A stretch of DNA of 64,000 nucleotides, taken from NCBI GenBank assembly GCA_965197375.1, contig CBDAMZ010000007.1, positions 235,863-299,862 on the forward strand, written 5' to 3'. The stretch comes from CBDAMZ01 sp965197375. GTDB lineage: Bacteria; Acidobacteriota; Vicinamibacteria; Vicinamibacterales; UBA8438. A program made the translations under genes and the position numbers. The notes beneath the pieces were generated by a model. The model saw only the letters and a program-made list of their open reading frames with translations, was not told the origin of the DNA and ran no database searches. This document shows, one piece after another, positions 19,203 through 28,598 of the stretch. The first letter of the stretch is position 1; each line of letters begins with the position of its first letter.

Positions 19203-19574
19203 CTAGTGTACTGGTTCTTTGGTGAGTCCATCCTTCGGTGCGGATTCACTGAATGCCTGCAGGTGCTCCTGCAATAGGGCGATCAGATTCGGCACGAATT
19301 GGATCGGGACGACGATACGGGCCCGGACGGGCGCACGCAGCTCGCGGTGTGTAGTCGGAGCAGACCGTTGGAGAAGGTTGGGCACTGCTTTTTGAGGCAC
19401 AGCCTCCGACTTTGTCTCCCGAACGTCCTTTTCTGATGGGGGCAGGACCTCGCAAAATGTCAACGTGAAGTCGAAGGGTGTGTGAGCGATGGCGCAAAAG
19501 TTGGCGTAAGTGCGTGATGTGTTACCCGATTCGTCTGGAACGATCGTGAAATTGATTTGTTTTCGCTCGCTCAT
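19203..19574 (-). CDS. DUF3467 family protein
   Basis: A 123-residue protein starting MSERKQINFTIVPDE, then YANFCAIAHTPFDFTLTFCEVLP and a C-terminal ARIVVPIQFVPNLIALLQEHL. This layout (an N-terminal strand pair with Y-N-x3-h-x-s-x-x-D-h and a C-terminal helix) matches DUF3467. The family has no established function. ATG 19574 is preferred over the upstream ATG since GAGG lies six bases before it. It sits 33 bp downstream of lexA on the same strand. Confidence 0.75.
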   Translation of the reverse strand: MSERKQINFTIVPDESGNTSRTYANFCAIAHTPFDFTLTFCEVLPPSEKDVRETKSEAVPQKAVPNLLQRSAPTTHRELRAPVRARIVVPIQFVPNLIALLQEHLQAFSESAPKDGLTKEPVH

Positions 19575-19606
19575 CGGCATCCTCAATGTTCGGCCTGGTT
19601 GATCCG

Positions 19607-20212
19607 TCAGTATCGTCTTATGACGCCAACGACCACGCCCTGTACCTTAACCTGGTCCGCGTCGACGACGACGGGCTGGATTCCGTCGTTTGCCGGCTGT
19701 AGGCGGACGCGACCATTGTCCCGGTAGAACTTCTTTAGCGTCACCTCCGAACCGTCGAGTAGAGCGATTACCGTCTCGCCGTTTTCGGCGGTTTTGCGAT
19801 CTTCGACGATGACGATGTCACCGTCTCGAATCTGCTCGTCGATCATCGAATCGCCGCGGACGCGTAACGCGTAGGTGTCACGCCGGCTCACGAAATTCTC
19901 AGGGACCGCGACTGTTTCAGAGGAAACCACCGCCTCGATCGGTGCTCCTGCTGCGACACGACCAAGCAGCGGCAACTCAAGGACTCGTTCGCCCACGCGC
20001 GTCAGCACGAGTTCCACCGAGCGGCTGCGGTTCCAAGCCCGCCTAATGAACCCCTTCTCTTGCAGGTTCGTTAAGTGTTTGTGCACCGTCGCGAGTGAGG
20101 ACAAGCCGAAGCGACGGCCGATCTCCTCGAGGCTTGGGGCGTAGCCGTGCTTCTCGATGAACTCGCTGAGGAAGTCGAGGATTTCCCGTTGCCGTTTGGT
20201 GAGCGGTTGCAC
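19607..20212 (-). CDS. lexA: SOS repressor LexA
   Basis: A 201-residue repressor-protease. The winged-helix N-terminus reads LTKRQREILDFLSEFI and GYAPSLEEIGRRFGLSS. The self-cleavage site is the Ala-Gly in GRVAAGAPIEA, the catalytic Ser is in VRGDSMIDE and the Lys is in EVTLKKFY. GTG 20212 has GGGAG seven bases upstream. It faces a strong promoter at 20242-20270. Autoregulation is expected for the family, but no classical SOS box was recognised. Confidence 0.96.
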   Translation of the reverse strand: MQPLTKRQREILDFLSEFIEKHGYAPSLEEIGRRFGLSSLATVHKHLTNLQEKGFIRRAWNRSRSVELVLTRVGERVLELPLLGRVAAGAPIEAVVSSETVAVPENFVSRRDTYALRVRGDSMIDEQIRDGDIVIVEDRKTAENGETVIALLDGSEVTLKKFYRDNGRVRLQPANDGIQPVVVDADQVKVQGVVVGVIRRY

Positions 20213-20241
20213 CTGGTTTCTCCCGTATGAATGCGAGCCTC

Positions 20242-20270
20242 ACTATACGCAAACAAAAGGCGAAAATCAA
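20242..20270 (-). promoter_or_regulatory. Sigma-70-type promoter of lexA
   Basis: On the minus strand TTGATT (20265-20270) and TATAGT (20242-20247) are separated by exactly 17 bp. The expected transcription start is about 20235, which leaves a leader of roughly 22 nt with GGGAG before the GTG. An imperfect dyad (TACC, six bases, GGTA) lies just upstream near 20280-20293 and might be part of an operator. Confidence 0.6.
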
Positions 20271-20327
20271 GGCGGATGTTACCATGGTCGGTACCTCGGG
20301 CTCGTCGCGTGCGGGCTCTTTTCTTAA

Positions 20328-20951
20328 ATGCGATCACGCTTCTACGGATCAGCCTGGGCTGTCCTGGTGCTGGCGGCACTGCCGGTGCTAGCGTCCGGTG
20401 CCACTACGCAACCGGGCAGCGGCGGGCCGCTCACAGCGGCCGATGGCAGACAGTTTGAGCAGGCGCTGGCCGAGATCTTCAGAAATGCCGCAATTCCGGA
20501 CGACGATCTTCTCACGGTGACTATCGATCAGCGAGAGATCAACGCGTATTTTCTTTTTCAGGGTGCGACACTTTTTCCAGCTGGCGTGACCGATCCTCAC
20601 ATCTTTTTCCTCGGCGAGGGACGTGCCCGCGTTCGAGTAACGGTCGATCTAGATCAGGTGCGGGATCAGCGCGCACGCAGTTTACTCGAACCGCTGCGGT
20701 ACGTGGGCGGTCGCTTGCAAGTGGCCGTGACCGGTGTGCTACACGCGCGAGACGGGGTCGGTTGCTTGGAGATTGAGACCGTGCACTTTAACGCAATCCC
20801 GATACCAACCAATGTTCTGTTCGAGCTCGCGCGGTACTATTCGCGCACCGAGCAACATCCTGAAGGCGCTGATTTCGCGCAACCGTTTACGCTGCCGTAC
20901 GGCATTCGGGAAGTATTGGTAAAAGTTGGGCAGGCGGTCATCGTGCAGTGA
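20328..20951 (+). CDS. Exported protein of unknown function
   Basis: A 207-residue protein. A signal peptide covers about residues 1-25 (WAVLVLAALPVLASGA). The mature part has alternating strands (LLTVTIDQREINAYFLF, RVRVTVDLDQVRDQ, LQVAVTGVLHARDGVGCLEIETVHFNAIPIPTNVLFELARYY) similar to lipid-binding or DUF-type beta proteins, but I cannot name the family. It is divergent from lexA and ends 28 bp before recG. Confidence 0.7.
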   Translation: MRSRFYGSAWAVLVLAALPVLASGATTQPGSGGPLTAADGRQFEQALAEIFRNAAIPDDDLLTVTIDQREINAYFLFQGATLFPAGVTDPHIFFLGEGRARVRVTVDLDQVRDQRARSLLEPLRYVGGRLQVAVTGVLHARDGVGCLEIETVHFNAIPIPTNVLFELARYYSRTEQHPEGADFAQPFTLPYGIREVLVKVGQAVIVQ

Positions 20952-20979
20952 CCACGCGTTGGTCGCTGTCAGTGAACGT

Positions 20980-23079
20980 ATGGGTTCCACCAATTTTTTC
21001 CAGATGTCGGTTCAGTATCTGAAAGGCGTTGGCCCACGCCGTGCAGCCGAACTCGCGGGCGCCAGCATCCACACCATCGACGACCTTCTTCGTCGCTTCC
21101 CCAGGCGGTACGAGGATCGCGATCGCTTGCAGCCCATTGTGACACTGAAGCCGGGCGACGCTACGTCGGTCATGGGTGAGGTGCTCAGCTGTGGTCTGCG
21201 ATCGACGCGGCGCCCGGGGTTTAGCATCTTGGAGATGGTCCTGCAGGATACGTCGGGCCGTGTCCGGGGAGTGTTCTTTAATCAGCCATTCCTTAAGGAT
21301 GTGTTCTCCAAGTGCCAGCGAGTGATCCTTTATGGAAAAGTCGAACTAGGTCGGACTGGCAACCTACAGTTTACCAATCCCGAATACGAAGTCCTGTCGA
21401 GGGAGGGAGAGGAAGCAACTATTCACACCGGTCGTATCGTACCGATCTACGAGAAGATCGGTCCACTGACGTCGAAAATGCTTCGGGTCGTGGTGCACGG
21501 TGCGCTCCAGCGGTTGCCAGACGACGTCCCAGATTCATTGCCGGAGGACATTCGGCGGACACTCGGGCTGCCTGCACGCACCTTGGCTTTCCGAAGCGCC
21601 CACTTCCCTCCACGGTCTACGCCAGTCGACGAGCTGAACCGGTTTCGGACGCCCGCGCAGCGGCGGCTAATCTTTGAGGAATTCTTTCTCTTTCAGCTCG
21701 GGCTTGCCCTCCGGCGCCGCGAGGCGAACACCCGATCCAAGCCGCGCACGATCCGTGTGGATGACCGTATCCGGCGCACGGCCCTCGAGGTACTACCGTT
21801 TCGATTGACTCCTGGCCAACGACAAGCGCTCAAGGAGATCGTTGAAGATCTCCAGCGCTTACAGCCGATGAACCGGTTACTACAGGGCGATGTTGGGTCG
21901 GGGAAGACCATCGTGGCGCTGCTGGCTGCACTTGTGGCCATGGAGAACGGCGTACAAGTGGCCGTCATGGCCCCTACGGAAATCCTGGCCGAACAACACT
22001 ATCTAAACATCGCCCGTCGCCTCGAGCAGTCATGCTTCAACGCAGTGCTGCTAACTGGTACGATGAGGGCAAAGGCGCGCCGAGACGCCTCAGCGCAACT
22101 CATGGCTGGCACCGCTCAGCTGGTCGTCGGCACGCAGGCGCTCGTTCAGGAAGGCGTCACATTTAAGGCACTCGGGCTCGTCATTATCGACGAACAGCAG
22201 CGGTTTGGTGTGGTGCAACGCGCAACCCTGCGCGCCAAAGGTCTCGAACCGGACGTGCTCGTCATGACTGCCACACCGATTCCTCGCACTCTTGCCCTTA
22301 CTGCCTATGGAGATCTCGACGTGTCGGAAATCCGCGCGTTGCCGCCAGGCCGCCGGTTGATCCGGACGACGGTCCGTGCGGAGCCCCAGCGGGCGGAGGC
22401 CTACGAGCTAATACGCGAGGCACTGGAACGTGGTCAGCAAGCGTATATCGTTTACCCCTTGGTCGAGGAGTCGGCCAAGATGGATCTGAAAGCGGCGACG
22501 GAAATGGCTGTGCACCTAGATCGGCGTGTGTTCCCTGATCAGCGTGTCGCCCTAGTGCACGGGCGGATGAAGGCCGACGAGCGTGAACGCATCATGCGAG
22601 CGTTTGCCGCGCACGAGATCGATGTCCTCGTGGCGACGACCGTGATCGAGGTCGGTATCGACGTGCCAAATGCCACGGTCATGCTCGTCGAGCACGCAGA
22701 GCGCTTCGGCCTGACTCAGTTGCACCAGTTGCGCGGACGTGTCGGACGTGGCCCGAAACAATCGCACTGTTTGTTGCTCCATCAAGCGCAGCTCACGGAG
22801 ATGGCGCGGGCACGTTTTGAGGCGCTCGCTGGAACCACTGACGGCTTCGAGATTGCTGAGCGTGACCTAGAGTTGCGAGGGCCAGGCGATTTTTTTGGAA
22901 CACGCCAATCAGGCATTCCAATGTTCCAGGTTGGTGACCTCTTACGCGACCATCGCATCATGGAAGAGGCGCGGCGCACGGCATTCGCCTGGCTGGCTGG
23001 GGGACAGGCGTCTGAGGCAGCGCTGGCGGCGGCCCGGGCTGAGTGGGTCCAACGCTATGGGCTCGTCGGCGTTGGGTAG
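20980..23079 (+). CDS. recG: ATP-dependent DNA helicase RecG
   Basis: Remodels stalled replication forks and Holliday junctions. The 699-residue protein has the wedge domain (about 10-180), helicase motifs LLQGDVGSGKTIVAL (Walker A), DEQQRFGVVQRA, MTATPIPRTLALT, VEVGIDVPNATVM and QLRGRVGRG, and a C-terminal region ERDLELRGPGDFFGTRQSG. In motif II the usual DEQH is DEQQ. ATG 20980 is chosen because family similarity starts right after it; earlier in-frame codons add 18 unlike residues. Confidence 0.95.
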   Translation: MGSTNFFQMSVQYLKGVGPRRAAELAGASIHTIDDLLRRFPRRYEDRDRLQPIVTLKPGDATSVMGEVLSCGLRSTRRPGFSILEMVLQDTSGRVRGVFFNQPFLKDVFSKCQRVILYGKVELGRTGNLQFTNPEYEVLSREGEEATIHTGRIVPIYEKIGPLTSKMLRVVVHGALQRLPDDVPDSLPEDIRRTLGLPARTLAFRSAHFPPRSTPVDELNRFRTPAQRRLIFEEFFLFQLGLALRRREANTRSKPRTIRVDDRIRRTALEVLPFRLTPGQRQALKEIVEDLQRLQPMNRLLQGDVGSGKTIVALLAALVAMENGVQVAVMAPTEILAEQHYLNIARRLEQSCFNAVLLTGTMRAKARRDASAQLMAGTAQLVVGTQALVQEGVTFKALGLVIIDEQQRFGVVQRATLRAKGLEPDVLVMTATPIPRTLALTAYGDLDVSEIRALPPGRRLIRTTVRAEPQRAEAYELIREALERGQQAYIVYPLVEESAKMDLKAATEMAVHLDRRVFPDQRVALVHGRMKADERERIMRAFAAHEIDVLVATTVIEVGIDVPNATVMLVEHAERFGLTQLHQLRGRVGRGPKQSHCLLLHQAQLTEMARARFEALAGTTDGFEIAERDLELRGPGDFFGTRQSGIPMFQVGDLLRDHRIMEEARRTAFAWLAGGQASEAALAAARAEWVQRYGLVGVG

Positions 23080-23177
23080 CGATGAGCGGCAGGGAACGAT
23101 ATCTACTGCGATGGATACGTCGCAATAGCGTGCGGGTCCAGCGACGGCGAGTTTCTATAAAACCGCTGACCCGGGTA

Positions 23178-23204
23178 TGAATCGTACCGGGTTTCTCGGA
23201 GACC
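23178..23204 (+). repeat. Left terminal inverted repeat of IS3 element
   Basis: 27 bp starting TGAATCGTACCGGG and ending GGAGACC, matching the reverse complement of 24456-24482 with no mismatch. Confidence 0.95.
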
Positions 23205-23228
23205 TCATTGCTTGGGAGGATGGGGGCT

Positions 23229-23738
23229 ATGGGACGTCCCAGTCGGTTTTCTCCGGAAGTGCGCGAACGTGCCGTCCGGATGGTCGAGGAGTACCGGGAG
23301 GCCCACGCCTCAGAGTGGGCGGTGCTGCAGTCGGTGGCGCCGAAGCTCGGCTGCACGGCGGAGACGCTGCGGAAGTGGGTGCGGCAGGCGCAGCGTGATG
23401 CTGGGCATCGGCCGGGCCTGACGACGAGCGAGCGGGAGCGGTTGAAGGAGCTGGAGCGCGAGGTCCGTGAGCTGAAGCGGGCGAATGAGATCCTGCGGAA
23501 AGCGTTCGCGTATTTCGCCCAGGCGGAGCTCGACCGCCGGAGGACGTCGCCACGATGGTCCAGTTCATCGCCGACCATCGCGCCGTGGTCGGGGTCGAGC
23601 CGATCTGCGCCGTGCTGCCGATCGCCCCGTCGACGGGCTCATCGCCATCGGCACCAGCGGACGGACACATCCGACGCGCCGGTCCGCACGGGCGCAGCGC
23701 GACGATCAGCTCCGCGTCGAGATTCAGCGGGTCTATGA
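23229..23738 (+). CDS. IS3-family transposase OrfA
   Basis: The useful part is about 110 residues: an HTH domain RPSRFSPEVRERAVRMVEEY...LGCTAETLRKWVRQ, followed by a leucine-zipper-like coiled coil (LKELEREVRELKRANEILRKA). OrfA normally ends shortly after AYFAQAELDRR; here the frame runs on to 23738 through the orfB region, giving a 60-residue unrelated tail. In this family a -1 programmed frameshift joins OrfA and OrfB, and orfB does begin in the -1 frame. GGGAGG lies nine bases before ATG 23229. Confidence 0.8.
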   Translation: MGRPSRFSPEVRERAVRMVEEYREAHASEWAVLQSVAPKLGCTAETLRKWVRQAQRDAGHRPGLTTSERERLKELEREVRELKRANEILRKAFAYFAQAELDRRRTSPRWSSSSPTIAPWSGSSRSAPCCRSPRRRAHRHRHQRTDTSDAPVRTGAARRSAPRRDSAGL

Positions 23739-24443
23739 CGCGCACCAGCAGGTCTACGGCCCCCGGAAAGTCTGGCAGCAGCTGCGACGGGACGGCGTCC
23801 GCGTGGCGCGCTGCACCGTGGCGCGCCTGATGCGCGCGATGGGCCTTGCCGGGGCCGGGCCTGGGTCACCACGACCCACGCCGGTGAGGGCGGTCGCCCG
23901 GTGGACCTCGTTGACCGCCGATTCGTGGCCACCCGTCCGAATCAGCTCTGGGTCTCCGATTTCACGTACGTCGCACCCTGGGGCGGCTTTGGCTACGTCG
24001 CGTTCGTCATCGACGTGTTTGCGCGACGCATTGTGGGCTGGCGGGTGTCGGCCTCCATGCGCACGGACTTTGTGCTGGATGCGGTGGAGCAGGCGATCTA
24101 CGCCCGCCGGGGCGACGCCCTCACCGGCCTCGTACATCACAGTGATGCCGGGTCGCAATATCTCTCGATGCGGTACACGGATCGCCTCGTGGACGCCGGC
24201 ATCGCGCCGTCGGTCGGCAGCCAAGGCGATGCCTATGACAATGCCCTCGCCGAATCGGTGATCGGCTTGTACAAGACGGAGGCGATTCGACGGAAGGGCC
24301 CGTGGCGCACCCTCGAGGCCGTGGAGTTCGCCACCTTGACGTGGGTGGACTGGTTCAACATACGACGACTGTTGGGGCTGCTCGGGGACATTCCACCAGC
24401 AGAGTTCGAGGCGCAGTACTATGAGCAGGCTGAGGTGGCCTGA
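23555..24443 (+). pseudogene. IS3-family transposase OrfB, two frameshifts
   Basis: The rve-type integrase is spread over three frames: FIADHRAVVGVEPICAVLPIAPST up to about 23635; VYGPRKVWQQLRRDGVRVARCTV..LMRAMGL from about 23636 to 23865; DLVDRRFVATRPNQLWVSDFTYV to the end from about 23866. The catalytic triad is visible in the last part (WVSDFTY, HHSDAGSQY, DNALAESVIG). Both shifts go to the -1 frame. Apart from these, conservation is high, so the lesions look recent or could be assembly errors in GC-rich runs. Confidence 0.8.
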
Positions 24444-24455
24444 TTCAACGCATTC

Positions 24456-24482
24456 GGTCTCCGAGAAACCCGGTACGATTCA
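24456..24482 (-). repeat. Right terminal inverted repeat of IS3 element
   Basis: Exact reverse complement of 23178-23204; ends ...CGATTCA and is followed by GGTA, the candidate target duplication. Confidence 0.95.
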
Positions 24483-24691
24483 GGTATTTCCGAAAAGCGT
24501 TAGTTGGCAAGTCAAAAGCGTCTCTGGGTGACGGGCCCCTCGTGTCAGCCGTGTTGCAGGTTTATGGCGTGCCACGAATGGCCTTGGCAGGAGTAGCTGG
24601 CTGATGGGTGCGCTCAACCGGCGTCCGGGCAGCACCGGGTAATTTTTGTAGGTTGAGGGAAAATCTCCGGTACGGACACTGAGCGACTAGG

Positions 24692-25243
24692 ATGCGAGTT
24701 ATCAGTGGAGCGTTTAAGGGGCGCCGGTTGCGCACGCCGCGATGGCCAGGTCTGCGGCCGACCTCAGACCGTCTACGGGAGACACTTTTCGATCTGCTCG
24801 ACGGGCGGGTACGTGACGCGCTGGTGTTGGACGGGTACGCGGGGACCGGTGCGCTTGGTCTGGAAGCGATCAGCCGCGGGGCGGCCGAGGTCGTATTCGT
24901 TGAGCGCGATCGGCGCGCCGCGACGCTCATTGCGGACAATCTTCGACACTGTGGCGTTGATAACCAGTGCACCATTATCCGCGGAGCGTTTCTAGACGTG
25001 TTGGGCCGACGCACTTTTAAGCTTGGCTTCGGCTTAATTCTGCTGGATCCGCCCTATGAATATGATGAGCGAAGAATCGGTGCCATACTGTCAGCAGCGG
25101 GGGGGTGTCTGGCGGCCGACGGGCACCTGGTGCTCGAGCGGTCCAAGCGGGCGGTTACGCCAGAGGGCCGTGGGCTTGTCCGCTTTCGCCGCGTGGCATC
25201 TGGCGATAGCGTGTTGGAGTTCTATACTCGGACCAGATACTGA
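24692..25243 (+). CDS. rsmD: 16S rRNA (guanine-966-N2)-methyltransferase
   Basis: A 183-residue SAM methyltransferase. RVISGAFKGRRLRTP and RPTSDRLRETLFD are the RsmD N-terminal signatures; SAM binding is VLDGYAGTGALGLEAISRGA, and the catalytic motif is LLDPPYEYD. Start ATG 24692. The stop is 7 bp before coaD, and rsmD-coaD is a very common pair. The 209 bp between the IS end and this gene show nothing else recognisable. Confidence 0.95.
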   Translation: MRVISGAFKGRRLRTPRWPGLRPTSDRLRETLFDLLDGRVRDALVLDGYAGTGALGLEAISRGAAEVVFVERDRRAATLIADNLRHCGVDNQCTIIRGAFLDVLGRRTFKLGFGLILLDPPYEYDERRIGAILSAAGGCLAADGHLVLERSKRAVTPEGRGLVRFRRVASGDSVLEFYTRTRY

Positions 25244-25250
25244 GGGGATC

Positions 25251-25772
25251 ATGGGCGAGCGCAGACTACGGCTAGCCATCTACCCCGGGTCGTTTGATCC
25301 ACTGACTAGCGGGCACGTGGATATTATTGAGCGAGGGGCCCGGATGTTCGACCGCATCGTTGTCGCGATCCTAGATAACGTGGACAAGTCACCGTTGTTT
25401 ACCATCGATGAGCGGGTCGAGATTTCGCGTGAGGTCTTTACCCTGCAGCGGAATATCGAGGTTGACGCGTTCGACGGTCTTCTCGTCAACTACGCGCGTC
25501 GGCGCAAAGCCGACGCGATTGTCCGCGGACTCCGTGCCGTTTCAGACTTTGAGTACGAGTCACAGATGGCACTCATGAACCGCCGATTGAACCCGGACAT
25601 CGAAACGGTCTTCATGATGCCGGCCGAGCCGTATACGTATCTCAGTTCTCGGCTAGTAAAAGAGGTGTTCGCGCTCGGCGGTGCGATTACCGGTCTAGTA
25701 CCTTCCGTCGTGGAGTCCCGCCTGCGCGCCAAGACAGGCGCGAAGACCGTAGAGGTGCCTGATTTCCTTTAA
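25251..25772 (+). CDS. coaD: Phosphopantetheine adenylyltransferase
   Basis: Penultimate step of coenzyme A synthesis. The 173-residue protein has the nucleotidyltransferase motif YPGSFDPLTSGHVDIIERG, FDGLLVNYARRR, IVRGLRAVSDFEYE and YTYLSSRLVKEVFALGG. ATG 25251 is preceded by GAGGGG. The longer frame from 25056 overlaps rsmD and is not used. Typical hexameric enzyme size. Confidence 0.96.
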   Translation: MGERRLRLAIYPGSFDPLTSGHVDIIERGARMFDRIVVAILDNVDKSPLFTIDERVEISREVFTLQRNIEVDAFDGLLVNYARRRKADAIVRGLRAVSDFEYESQMALMNRRLNPDIETVFMMPAEPYTYLSSRLVKEVFALGGAITGLVPSVVESRLRAKTGAKTVEVPDFL

Positions 25773-25843
25773 GGATCAGGGCACGGCCTATTACTGCCTC
25801 TGCACCTTGTACTCTGAACTGGCTCGTCTCTCCGCCTGAGCCG

Positions 25844-27049
25844 ATGAAACTTGCCGATCGAGTGACCCGGATCTCGGCTTCACCAACGCAGCAGGTGCTG
25901 GTTGGGGTTGAGCGCCTGCGTCGACAAGGTGTCGACGTCGTCGACCTTGGAGCTGGCGAGCCGGACTTTGCCACGCCAGCTCACGTGAAGGCTGCTGGCG
26001 TGACGGCTATCGCGGACGACTTCACAAAGTATACCCCCAACGCCGGCATCGCGGAGCTCAAGGAGGCGATTTGTGTCCGGTACGCCGCTGATTACGGGGT
26101 CGAATTCTCGCCGGCGGAAACGATCGTCACAGCGGGCGGCAAACAAGCCCTGTTTAACGTCGCAATGGCGCTGTTCGGTCCAGGCGACGAGGTCATCACG
26201 CATGCACCAGGCTGGTCGACAATCGTAGAGCAAATCAGGCTGGCCGATGCCGAGCCGGTCGTAGTACGCACCTATCCGGAAGAAGGCTTTCAGATACGTG
26301 CCGAACGGGTCATCAAGGTGATGACGCCGCGAACTCGTGCCGTCATCATTAACTCGCCTGGTAACCCGACCGGCGCACTAATTGCTGAGGGGGAACTTGG
26401 TGCCATTGCACGAGCGGCGGCGGCTCGAGGGACCTGGGTCGTCGTCGATCTCTGTTACGAACGGTTGATTTACGAGGACGTACCGCACAACCTCCCGCGC
26501 GTGATGGCCGATGAGGTGCGGGATCGAGCGGTGTTGGTTGGCAGCCTCTCGAAGAGCTATGCAATGACCGGGTGGCGTTGCGGGTGGGCACTAGGCCCCC
26601 CCGAGCTCATCGAGGCGGTGAACGCTGTGCAGAGCCAGTCGACGTCGAACGTCTCGTCGATCGCACAGCGCGCTGGTGTTGCAGCCCTCACCGGCTCGCA
26701 GATTTGTGTGTCGGAGATGTTGGATGAATATCGGCAGCGGCGAGACCAATTGGTGGCGTGGCTGGCGTCCGAGTCCCGGATCAAGGTGTTGTCGCCAACC
26801 GGCGCGTTTTATCTCTTTCCTGATATTTCGGAACTGCTGTCTCCCGACACTATTCGCACGTCAAACGACTTTGCCGCGCGGCTACTCGCTAAAGCCCGCG
26901 TGGGGCTAACCGCCGGCGAGGCGTTCGATGCGCCCGGGTTCCTGCGGATATCCTACGCGACTTCACTCGACCGCCTGCACGAAGGGGTCGAACGGTTGAA
27001 GGCATTCGTCGTGGCGCTCGATCGCGGAGAAGTCGGGGCCTTATCCTGA
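25844..27049 (+). CDS. Aspartate/aromatic aminotransferase family protein (class I, subgroup I-gamma/beta type)
   Basis: A 401-residue fold-type I PLP enzyme. Motifs: DLGAGEPDFATPAHV, TPNAGIAELKEAI, AGGKQALFN, INSPGNPTGA, VDLCYERLIY and the PLP lysine in GSLSKSYAMTGWRCGW, then a substrate Arg in FLRISYAT. Close relatives are bacterial AspAT-like enzymes, some of which also transaminate prephenate. With a TyrA and chorismate mutase in the window, a prephenate aminotransferase role is possible but not shown. The 71-bp gap to coaD has no obvious promoter. Confidence 0.88.
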   Translation: MKLADRVTRISASPTQQVLVGVERLRRQGVDVVDLGAGEPDFATPAHVKAAGVTAIADDFTKYTPNAGIAELKEAICVRYAADYGVEFSPAETIVTAGGKQALFNVAMALFGPGDEVITHAPGWSTIVEQIRLADAEPVVVRTYPEEGFQIRAERVIKVMTPRTRAVIINSPGNPTGALIAEGELGAIARAAAARGTWVVVDLCYERLIYEDVPHNLPRVMADEVRDRAVLVGSLSKSYAMTGWRCGWALGPPELIEAVNAVQSQSTSNVSSIAQRAGVAALTGSQICVSEMLDEYRQRRDQLVAWLASESRIKVLSPTGAFYLFPDISELLSPDTIRTSNDFAARLLAKARVGLTAGEAFDAPGFLRISYATSLDRLHEGVERLKAFVVALDRGEVGALS

Positions 27050-27181
27050 CGTGCGGAACTTTCTGTAGGGAACAGGGCTAAAGCCTCGCTCCTGCGCTGA
27101 AGCGCGTTTCGTCGCACGAAGGCCGGTACATTGGGCCACTTAGTCCTATTGGTGGGTGGTTTGTGCAGCTACGCTAGCCGT

Positions 27182-28568
27182 ATGTTGTCAGAAAAGTTCG
27201 TGGCTGCTGTGGAGAGTATCGTCGGGGTGCGGCACGTGCGGCGTGACGTCGCTAGTCTTGAGGCCTACGGTACTGATGCGATGAGACGCGGCCGTTCTCC
27301 GGACGTCGTCGTGCTACCAGGCACGACGACGGAAGTGGCCGAGATTGCTCGGCTTTGCGACAACTCCGGTGTCCCCCTCACACCGCGCGGCGGGGGCACC
27401 GGCTACACTGGCGGCGCCGTGCCGACATCTGGCGGTCTCCTACTCGCGCTCGACCGGTTCGACCGCATTCTCGAGATCGACGAACCCAACTTGCTGGTTG
27501 TCGTAGAGCCAAATGTCGTAACGGCGACGTTGCGGGCCGCGGTCGAGCGTGTCGGCTTGTTCTACCCCCCAGATCCAGCCAGCCTGCAACAGTCGGTCAT
27601 CGGTGGCAACGTAGCGGAGTGTGCGGGCGGGCCACGCGCGTTCAAATATGGCACGACGAAGCGTTACGTGCTGGGCTTGGAGGCAGTCCTCCCGACTGGA
27701 GAAATTATTCGAACGGGCGGGAAGTGCGTTAAAAACGTCGTCGGCTACGACCTGACCCAGCTTCTGGTTGGTTCCGAGGGCACCCTAGCGATCATCACGA
27801 AGATCATTTTGAGGCTCATTCCTAAGCCAACGGATCAAGCGACATTGCGGGTGGCCTTTGCAAATGTGACGGCTGCTGTCAAGGCGGTCGGTCGGTTAGT
27901 GTCGAGTCGGGTCATGCCGGCTGCGCTTGAACTCATCGACGCTGCGTGTCTTGATGCTATTGCCGATCGGCTCGGCACCCGAATGGCACCTGAGGGAACC
28001 GGGGCGGTACTACTAATTGAAGTCGACGGTATGGCGCCGACGGTGACCGCGGAGGTTGACCACGTGGTGCGTGCCTGTCGTTCGGCTGGGGCGATCGACG
28101 TTCGGCTCGCGAAGAATAATGAGGAGCGAGAAAAATTGTGGGCGGTTCGTCGCGAGATCTCACTGGCACTCCGAGCGTGCGCGCCGCTCAAGATTAATCA
28201 CGACGTCGTTGTGCCGAAAGCGCGGGTACCCAATCTTTTCTGCGTGGTGGACGAACTAAGCCGCGAGTTCGATCTTCCCATGCCGAGCTTCGGCCACGTT
28301 GGGGATGGCAACATCCATGTCAACATTCTCGTTGATCCTAGCGACGAGGCAGCCATGACGCGCGGCCGAGCGGCGTTTATTTGAAGCTGTCGTTGCGCTC
28401 GAAGGCTCGATCAGCGGCGAGCATGGGATCGGCTTCTCGAAGGCGGAGTACCTACCACTCGAGCTTTCGACGGAGACGATTGCAGTAATGCGTCGCCTGA
28501 AGGATGCGTTCGACCCGCACTATATCTTGAACCCTGGCAAGATTTTTCCGACCGACGCAGAGAGCTAA
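27182..28568 (+). pseudogene. glcD: FAD-linked oxidase GlcD-like (glycolate/D-lactate oxidase subunit), frameshifted
   Basis: FAD_binding_4 domain with VLPGTTTEVAEIARLC, TPRGGGTGYTGGAVP, PPDPASLQQSVIGGNVAECAGG and GSEGTLAII, then the C-terminal FAD-oxidase domain with SFGHVGDGNIHVNIL. The first frame stops at 28384. The missing end (RRLFEAVVALEG, SGEHGIGFSKAEYLPLE, FDPHYILNPGKIFP) follows in the +1 frame to 28568, so one extra base lies near 28368-28372. The lost part includes the conserved GEHGIG. Start ATG 27182. The partner genes glcE and glcF are absent here. Confidence 0.88.
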
Positions 28569-28598
28569 AGACGTAGCGGTGATGAGGTGGCCCGGGAT

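Larger units (their letters stand above)
23178..24482 (+). mobile_element. IS3-family insertion sequence, 1305 bp, transposase degenerate
   Basis: The element is bounded by perfect 27-bp inverted repeats beginning TGAATCGTACC and ending in the complement. A 4-bp direct repeat GGTA flanks both ends (23174-23177 and 24483-24486), consistent with target-site duplication in IS3-family groups that make 4-bp duplications. Inside are orfA and a frameshifted orfB. Perfect ends with a broken transposase suggest recent insertion followed by damage, or mobilisation in trans by an intact copy elsewhere. It sits between recG and rsmD. Confidence 0.93.

Noticed and set aside
23227..23745. Minus-strand ORF in the first IS
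   Set aside because: Antisense shadow of transposase orfA; low-complexity Ala/Pro/Arg.
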